DNA of 37,306 nucleotides. It comes from an uncultured Paracoccaceae bacterium (GTDB taxonomy: Bacteria; Pseudomonadota; Alphaproteobacteria; Rhodobacterales; Rhodobacteraceae). Below the pieces are notes generated by a model. The model was not told the DNA's origin. It did no database searches and worked only from the letters and a program-made list of their open reading frames with translations. The translations under genes were made by a program, and so were the position numbers. The stretch covers positions 1-37,306 of the forward strand of contig CANNFA010000014.1 of the NCBI GenBank assembly GCA_947503765.1, in the 5' to 3' direction. This document shows positions 34,001 through 37,306 of the stretch, in pieces. The stretch's first letter is position 1, and the number at the start of each line of letters is the position of its first letter.

Positions 34001-36453
34001 CGCAGGGTCAGCCAGCCCAGGATCGACGCCCCGAGCCAGGCGATCGGCACCAGGCAGCGCCGCAGATTGTCGAACATCTTCCAGCGTTGCAGGGCCGACA
34101 TCCGCAGGCGCGCCGCGCGAAAGAACGGCAGCAACTGCCAGTCGCCGCGCGCCCAGCGATGCTGCCGCGCGACCTCCATGTCATAGCGAATCGGGAAATC
34201 CTCGACCAGTTCGACATCGGTGACCAGCGCGCAGCGCGCCAGCCCGCCTTCGAGAAGATCGTGGCTCAGAACCGTGTTCTCCGCGATGCGCTCGTCCAGC
34301 ATCTCGTGGAACACGTCGAGGTGATAGAGGCCCTTGCCGGTGAACGACCCCTCGCCGGCGAGGTCCTGATAGACGTCCGACACCGTGAAGACGTAAGGAT
34401 CGAAGCCGCGGTTCGAGGAAAAGATGCGCTGGAACGGCGAGGCTTCCTCGCCCGAGGTCAGCGACGGGGTCACGCGCGGCTGCATCACGCCGTATCCGCG
34501 CGTGACCCGGCCGGTTTCGGGGTCGATCTGCGGCTGGTTCAGCGGATGCTCCATCTTGCCCACCAGCCGCGTCACCGCATCCCGCGTTATCCGCGTGTCG
34601 GCATCCAGGGTCATGATGTATTTCACGTCGTGCGGCAGCGGCGAGTCGGCCGGCAGAAAGGTCGTGTCGGTCTCGCCGCGTAGCAGCGCGTTGAGTTCCA
34701 TGAGTTTTCCGCGCTTGCGCTCCCAACCCATCCAGACGCCTTCGCCGGGGTTGAAAAGACGCGTCCGGTGCAGCACGAAAAACCGTGTCCGCTCGTCATG
34801 CGCATAACGTTCGGTCAGCTCGGCAACCTCTGCCCGGGCATAGGCCAGCAATTCGTCATCCTCGGCGGTGCGCTCGTGCGGGCTGTCGGGCCAGTCGCTG
34901 AGCAATGCAAAAGACATGTCGCCCTTCGGGTTCGACAGGTGATGCACCTCCAGCGCCCGGACCAGATCGTCGATGGTATCGCGCGACTCGATCAGGCAGG
35001 GGATCACCACCATGGTCCGGACGCCGTTCGGTATCCCGCCGTCGTGATCGTAGCCGACCAGCCGCGTCGGCTTTATGACCATTGTCACCAGCGTGTTGAA
35101 AAGACCGGTCGCCGCCTCGCTTGCCGGCAGCAGCGCGAGAAGCACCAGTGCCGCGGCCGCCAGCGTGCCGGATGGGCCGGCGGTCAGCGCGGCAAAGGCC
35201 GCCGCGACCAGAACCAGGGTGATGATCGTCACCGGCGCGGCAATCGCCAGCCAGCCCAGCGACTTGTAGCGGCGGCGAAACCGGACGCCCAGCGGCACCT
35301 TGCATCCCAGCGCGCGCTCCAGCCGCGGCCGGTCCGGCCCGATGAGGAACGAGCCGACATCGCGGATCGCCGTCTCCTCCGGCGCCGTCTCCACAAGGTC
35401 CAGCGCCGCCGTGGCAACTTCGGGTTCGTCGCGCCCGGACCAGCGCGCCAGATCCTCGCACGCGTGGCGATACTGGCTTTGCGAGGTGAAATCGAGCGCG
35501 GCGAAATCGGACCTCTCGCGCAGGCGGGCATCGACCACACTCACCGAAACCAGCCATTTCGCCCATTCGGTATCGTCGATGGTGCGCAGGCTGCGGACCA
35601 CGTTGCCGATGCGGACATTGGCGGCGGTCTGCAGGTTCTGTTCCTCGATCAGCACCTCGTCAGCGTCGGTGCCGCGCGCTATCAGGTGCCGCTCCAGCCA
35701 TTCCATGGCCTCCTGCACGCGCGGCCCGTCATCGCCCAGCCGATACAGAAGCTGTCTGGCAAAGGCATTGTCGCCGGCATAGCGGTCGTAAGCGGACAGC
35801 TCTTCCGGGCTGTCCGGCTCATCGGCCCGGGTCAGAAGATCGGCCAGCGCATTGGCATGGGCGCGCATCTGGCGCGACCGGTCGATCTCGACCGCGATGG
35901 CGGCCAGCTCCTCGATCAGCACGAAGCGCAGCACCGGCGGCGTCGCCCATAACTCGCCGATCTTGAGAGGACGGACCTCCTGGTAGCCGTCCACGATGGC
36001 GGTCAGACGTTCGATCGTCGTGTCGAACAGCGAGTGCCATGCGCAATGCCGGACCAGTTGCATGACACGCGGAATCTGTCCGCCGCCCGCAAGGGGCACC
36101 TGTGGAAGCTGGCCGTAAAACCGCGGCGGCAGGTCGCGGTGGATCTGCGCGATGCTCTCGGCGATCAGCAGGTAATTGTCGAGAAGCCATTCCGCCGCCG
36201 GCGGGATCAGGTCGCCCGCGGCACTGGAGGCGAGGTTTTCCCGGTAGACCCGCGCGATCAGCGTTCGATCACGTTCCAGTCGCTTGTGAAACGAAAACGG
36301 CGGCGGCACGTCCATCCGGGCGGAGCTTTCCGATGGAAGTTGCCGGCCGCACGCCGTCAATTGCTCGATCGAATAATACTCGTTGTCGAGGTGCAACCCC
36401 CCGCCAGGCCGGTCGAAGGGCAGTTTCGGTACCAAGGCTGACGGCCACCTCAT
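28027..36453 (-). CDS. Cyclic beta-1,2-glucan synthase (NdvB/ChvB-type)
   Basis: A ~2808-residue membrane enzyme that starts, extends, trims and cyclises beta-1,2-glucan from UDP-glucose. The product is a periplasmic osmoregulatory glucan. The N-terminal half holds transmembrane segments and a GT84 glycosyltransferase domain: LDADTRI near 610 and RQHRWARGDWQ near 765 give the acidic and QxxRW-type motifs. The middle holds two large beta-rich modules. The C-terminus is a GH94 phosphorylase-like domain with GDWNDGMN near 2508 carrying the catalytic Asp, and QYTHAATW. NdvB/ChvB are ~2830 residues, so length is normal. I prefer ATG 36453 (GAGGG seven bases upstream); ATG 36513 is possible, and the frame's far start at 36705 lies inside an IS remnant. 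The stop codon touches the IS6 terminus at 28026, so a few C-terminal residues may have been replaced. Confidence 0.92.
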   Translation of the reverse strand: MRWPSALVPKLPFDRPGGGLHLDNEYYSIEQLTACGRQLPSESSARMDVPPPFSFHKRLERDRTLIARVYRENLASSAAGDLIPPAAEWLLDNYLLIAESIAQIHRDLPPRFYGQLPQVPLAGGGQIPRVMQLVRHCAWHSLFDTTIERLTAIVDGYQEVRPLKIGELWATPPVLRFVLIEELAAIAVEIDRSRQMRAHANALADLLTRADEPDSPEELSAYDRYAGDNAFARQLLYRLGDDGPRVQEAMEWLERHLIARGTDADEVLIEEQNLQTAANVRIGNVVRSLRTIDDTEWAKWLVSVSVVDARLRERSDFAALDFTSQSQYRHACEDLARWSGRDEPEVATAALDLVETAPEETAIRDVGSFLIGPDRPRLERALGCKVPLGVRFRRRYKSLGWLAIAAPVTIITLVLVAAAFAALTAGPSGTLAAAALVLLALLPASEAATGLFNTLVTMVIKPTRLVGYDHDGGIPNGVRTMVVIPCLIESRDTIDDLVRALEVHHLSNPKGDMSFALLSDWPDSPHERTAEDDELLAYARAEVAELTERYAHDERTRFFVLHRTRLFNPGEGVWMGWERKRGKLMELNALLRGETDTTFLPADSPLPHDVKYIMTLDADTRITRDAVTRLVGKMEHPLNQPQIDPETGRVTRGYGVMQPRVTPSLTSGEEASPFQRIFSSNRGFDPYVFTVSDVYQDLAGEGSFTGKGLYHLDVFHEMLDERIAENTVLSHDLLEGGLARCALVTDVELVEDFPIRYDMEVARQHRWARGDWQLLPFFRAARLRMSALQRWKMFDNLRRCLVPIAWLGASILGWLTLRTGEAAIWQALLVLSLFVSPTLDLIRDAMSVPRGAAQLAHFHTLSHMIATNTAQVVLRIVFIAHTATVMVDAIVRTLYRLYLSRRNLLEWQVSGTASRVMRLSPFAYWTSMRWSIAISLAAIAATLMVDGAWPVAALFGAMWTVAPFVAWSLSQTAETEDRLDVAPADGAALRRVGRRTWTYFETFVTEEHNWLPPDNFQEIPVPAVAARTSPTNIGLYLLSVVSARDLGWIGLGDTVDRLERTLATMDRLETLRGHFYNWYDTRRAEPLEPRYVSTVDSGNLAGHLIAVSAACADWATTHVAHLETEIDGFADVAGVLAQEVEIIPDNRRALRPLRHRLASRIADYQRAIENLKAEPELASVRIFTLSVVATDIVTLATDYDAELGSTASRSVVEWAEALLQTCQSRIGDGTMSREMRDEIQRRLNVIAQKTREIAFRMDFEFLLRADRLLLSIGYRVDDDRLDESCYDLLASEARLASFFGIAKGDLPTSHWFRLGRPIVPVGARGALMSWSGSMFEYLMPTLVMQEQQGGILNQSNTLSVRRQIAYGRRRGFPWGVSESAFNARDPERTYQYMTFGVPTLGMMRGLASQAVVAPYATILASQFQPAAAVRNLDRLTKLDARGRYGFYDAVDFTPARLPENESHVVVRNFMAHHHGMSIAAVVNVVHQGRLRDWFHSDPVIEATELLLQERAPRAVPRKIARLDTEPVRGRGDLTGVRDTIIEDPVSRANDAALLSNGHYALLLSARGSGRATWNGQAVTRWRSDPLDPGAGPFLFLRDAESEEWWSATAEPRQMAGETSRVVISDDKVEYCKQVGTLRSRVDVVLASDRDAEGRRLTLTNSGSRDRLIEVTSYSEPVIGAADADSAHPVFSRMFVHTEISKDRRVIHARRNPRQAGEPDMAVAHMLVDCGFGMGGAEAETDRRRFIGRGRTLDRAAAFDSGAVLSGSDGFTLDPVFSLRRTLLVPAGKEARLIFWTIAAPSRDAIDEAVGYFASPEHFEHEATEAWTRSQVQLRHANSDPVEAAVFQRLARYLVWPDQSLNSGGDSGEPAPQSALWPMGISGDHPILMLRIDDIADIATVRKALRAHEFFRSRGLASDLVIVNERATSYTQDLQVAIEGAAATARLRSQIAGSREHIFTLRRDTLAGTAYDALMAAAKISLHTQNGSFSTQIDRARAQDEPRPGKVQQSVPPREQGPGATGTEPRDAQPQGLQFWNGYGGFADHGRDYVVRLRAGEATPQPWINVVSNGDFGFHVSAEGAGFTWSRNSRDHHLTPWSNDPVTNRPGETFHLTDRDSGAIMSPFAGLSADPGDRFEARFGAGMSHFTCTGRALTVEACQIVDPVDPVKLTRLRVINTGGARRRLRLYGYVEWVMGNNRDKTAAMLRTAAEDGILTVENPFSTQFPGRVAFLSCDAPPASFTVDRAEFLGTGSVYLPDAVAAGAALSDAAAATGDPCAALAVDLDVAAGETRDVVFALGDAAGQDAALELARRHRGDTFEAARSGTKRDWEDFLGVLQVSTPDPAFDVMVNNWLPYQTLACRIRARSAFYQASGAFGFRDQLQDTLSLLLHDPALARAQILNAASRQFPEGDVQHWWLPETGAGVRTTISDDVVWLTYGITQYIDGTGDMAVLDEVLPFLAGAPLEEHEHDRFFQPEISEETASVYEHAARALDLAVARTGERGLSLILGGDWNDGMNRVGEQGRGESVWLSWFLAHALDVFAPVAEARGDAARAERWRQHQARLKSAIESAGWDGSHYRRGYYDDGTPLGSLENDECRIDSIAQSWSVMSGQGDPERQNDVMDQVLARLVDDEARIVRLFTPPFAETTQDPGYIKGYPPGVRENGGQYTHAATWTVYALAMLGRGDDAKACFDMLNPVNHALSRAAADHYRVEPYVVAADIYGADDKAGRGGWTWYTGSGGWLYRAAVEAILGIRRRGGTLFVTPVLPSEWPGFEATLTLNGKTYRIEAAADGVTVNGTVISRDEGFAL

Positions 36454-36670
36454 GCGGAAACCCTCGATTGGAACCGGACAATAGTAGGCTCGTTCAACCA
36501 GTCGTTGCAACATGTCCCGTCTGGCACATGGCCTGAACGCATTGAGGCCGGGAGCCCAGGAGTGATTTTCATCCAGAGGTCCGGCGGCTATCCGACTTGT
36601 GCGGGTCGGGCGATCCGGTGACCTGGCTGCCGGAGCGCCCCCACGCCGGGGCAACGAATGTGCTTCAGGA

Positions 36671-37240
36671 GGCGCCGTCAGGCCAATTCGAACCAGTTTC
36701 ACCAAGGTCAGTGACGCTGCCCCTTACGTGGCGCAACGACCGCACCACTCGGCAAGTGCGGCCGTGCGGCCCGGTTTGGCGTGGATGGCGGCGAATTTCT
36801 GCAGGTTCCGCATCCGCCGGAAACGCGACACCGCCCGTTCGCGCCTTCGGAAAGGCTGGTCCGAAGTCTCGGCCCGATTGTTCTCCCGGCGGCCGGTCGT
36901 CTGCCGGCCGCCGATACCGAGGTCGCGCAGCGCAGTACCATAGGAGCGAAGCTTGTCCGTCACGATGTCGTCAGCAGCGCAATGGCGCTTCAGAGATTTC
37001 TTCAGGAATTTCAATGCGGTCTTCCAGTCGCGCGTCCTGGTCACGAAGCTCTCGAGTACCTCGCCCTCGCAGTCGACCGCACGCCACAGGGAATGAGTCT
37101 CGCCGTCGATCTTCACGAAAACCCCGCCCGGATGCCACCAGAGCCGGACGGTTTCATGGCAGACGTCGATACCCCGCTCGTGCAGCAGATCCCCGACATT
37201 CCGAAGCGACAGCGGAAACCGCACATCCATCGTATGCGTC
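36671..37240 (-). mobile_element. IS6-family remnant, copy 5 (largest; two internal deletions, right end lost)
   Basis: The left terminus at 36671-36686 (GGCGCCGTCAGGCCAA) is preserved. The complement reads an IS6 transposase from VRFPLSLRNVGDLLHERGIDVCHETVRLWWH onward, so the remnant is recognisable up to about 37235. Beyond that the sequence no longer matches the other copies, so the true right end has been replaced. It lies about 220 bases upstream of the glucan synthase start and in the same orientation as copies 1-4. The interval 36454-36670 holds no gene and must contain the synthase promoter, for which I see no clear boxes. Confidence 0.8.
36724..37240 (-). pseudogene. IS6-family transposase, internally deleted
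   Basis: An open frame keeping the DDE-domain block VFVKIDGETHSLWRAVDCEGEVLESFVT, the second catalytic region IVTDKLRSYG and the third, NNRAETSDQPFRRRERAVSRFRRMRNLQKFAAIHA, typical of IS6 transposases. Two in-frame deletions are visible. One follows WWH, removing about 30 residues that include the RFGPMFAAEI region and the first part of the catalytic domain. The other lies between FAAIHA and the C-terminal GRTAALAEWCG, removing the HNHFNQERHL block. The frame's own start extends upstream into unrelated sequence. Probably inactive. Confidence 0.75.
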
Positions 37241-37280
37241 CGGTCTGACCGCTCTGATGTGGGGAGACCGCGGCTGATAG

Positions 37281-37302
37281 TGTCCATTCTCGATAATGGA
37301 CA
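37281..37302. repeat. Perfect inverted repeat at the right window edge
   Basis: TGTCCATT-CTCGAT-AATGGACA: 8-bp arms with a 6-base spacer. It follows the point where IS6 copy 5 loses homology (about 37235). It could be the end or promoter-operator of another insertion element lying beyond the window, but the family cannot be named from this fragment. Confidence 0.5.
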
Positions 37303-37306
37303 TTTT

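Noticed and set aside
36454-36705. N-terminal extension of the glucan synthase to a TTG at 36705
   Set aside because: The first ~11 codons lie inside the IS6 left end and the remainder lacks family similarity; ATG 36453 has a good ribosome-binding site.
1-37306. CRISPR arrays, tRNA or rRNA genes, replication genes
   Set aside because: No regularly spaced repeats, cloverleaf-like sequence or rRNA-like blocks were seen; the only repeats are IS ends and short palindromes.

Overview
This looks like an accessory segment of a GC-rich alphaproteobacterial genome. The evidence is a full-length cyclic beta-1,2-glucan synthase (NdvB/ChvB type), ExoF/ExoY-like exopolysaccharide gene remnants, two sugar-type ABC importers and repeated IS6-family remnants. 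Rhizobiales or Rhodobacterales is my best guess, and a plasmid or chromid is possible. I see no rRNA, tRNA, CRISPR array or replication origin.

Layout. (1) 1-3227 is a broken exopolysaccharide locus. A glycosyltransferase runs into an IS21-like end at the left edge. Next to it are a flippase and two genes that each lost their 5' half where they meet head to head near 2765-2785. (2) 3411-7580 (minus) is a ribose-type sugar importer whose two permease halves are fused in one protein. (3) 8379-18128 (plus) is a catabolic operon: CUT1-type ABC importer with a Tat-exported binding protein, RidA-like protein, Gfo/Idh/MocA dehydrogenase, N-acyl-D-amino-acid-deacylase-like amidohydrolase, D-threonine aldolase/D-serine dehydratase-like PLP enzyme and a beta-propeller lactonase. 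An IclR regulator (18200-19108) and a facing pair (amidohydrolase, then class III aminotransferase; 21352 to 19129) complete it. Palindromes of one design (TTTTRC-N2-GYAAAA) lie upstream of both ends of this module. (4) 27533-21906 (minus) is a tightly coupled three-gene operon: a YdcF/SanA-type DUF218 protein, a giant Mur ligase - adenylation - carrier protein - thioesterase fusion, and a NagZ-like GH3 enzyme. It is the best candidate for an undescribed system, probably making or tailoring a small molecule related to peptidoglycan. (5) 36453-28027 (minus) is the cyclic beta-1,2-glucan synthase.

The modules are separated by five decayed IS6-family copies (about 3245-3407, 7676-8129, 21488-21891, 27701-28026, 36671-37240). 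All have the transposase on the minus strand and each has a different internal deletion. Direct orientation is what IS6-type cointegrate formation produces, so the window looks like a fossil mosaic assembled by IS6 elements.
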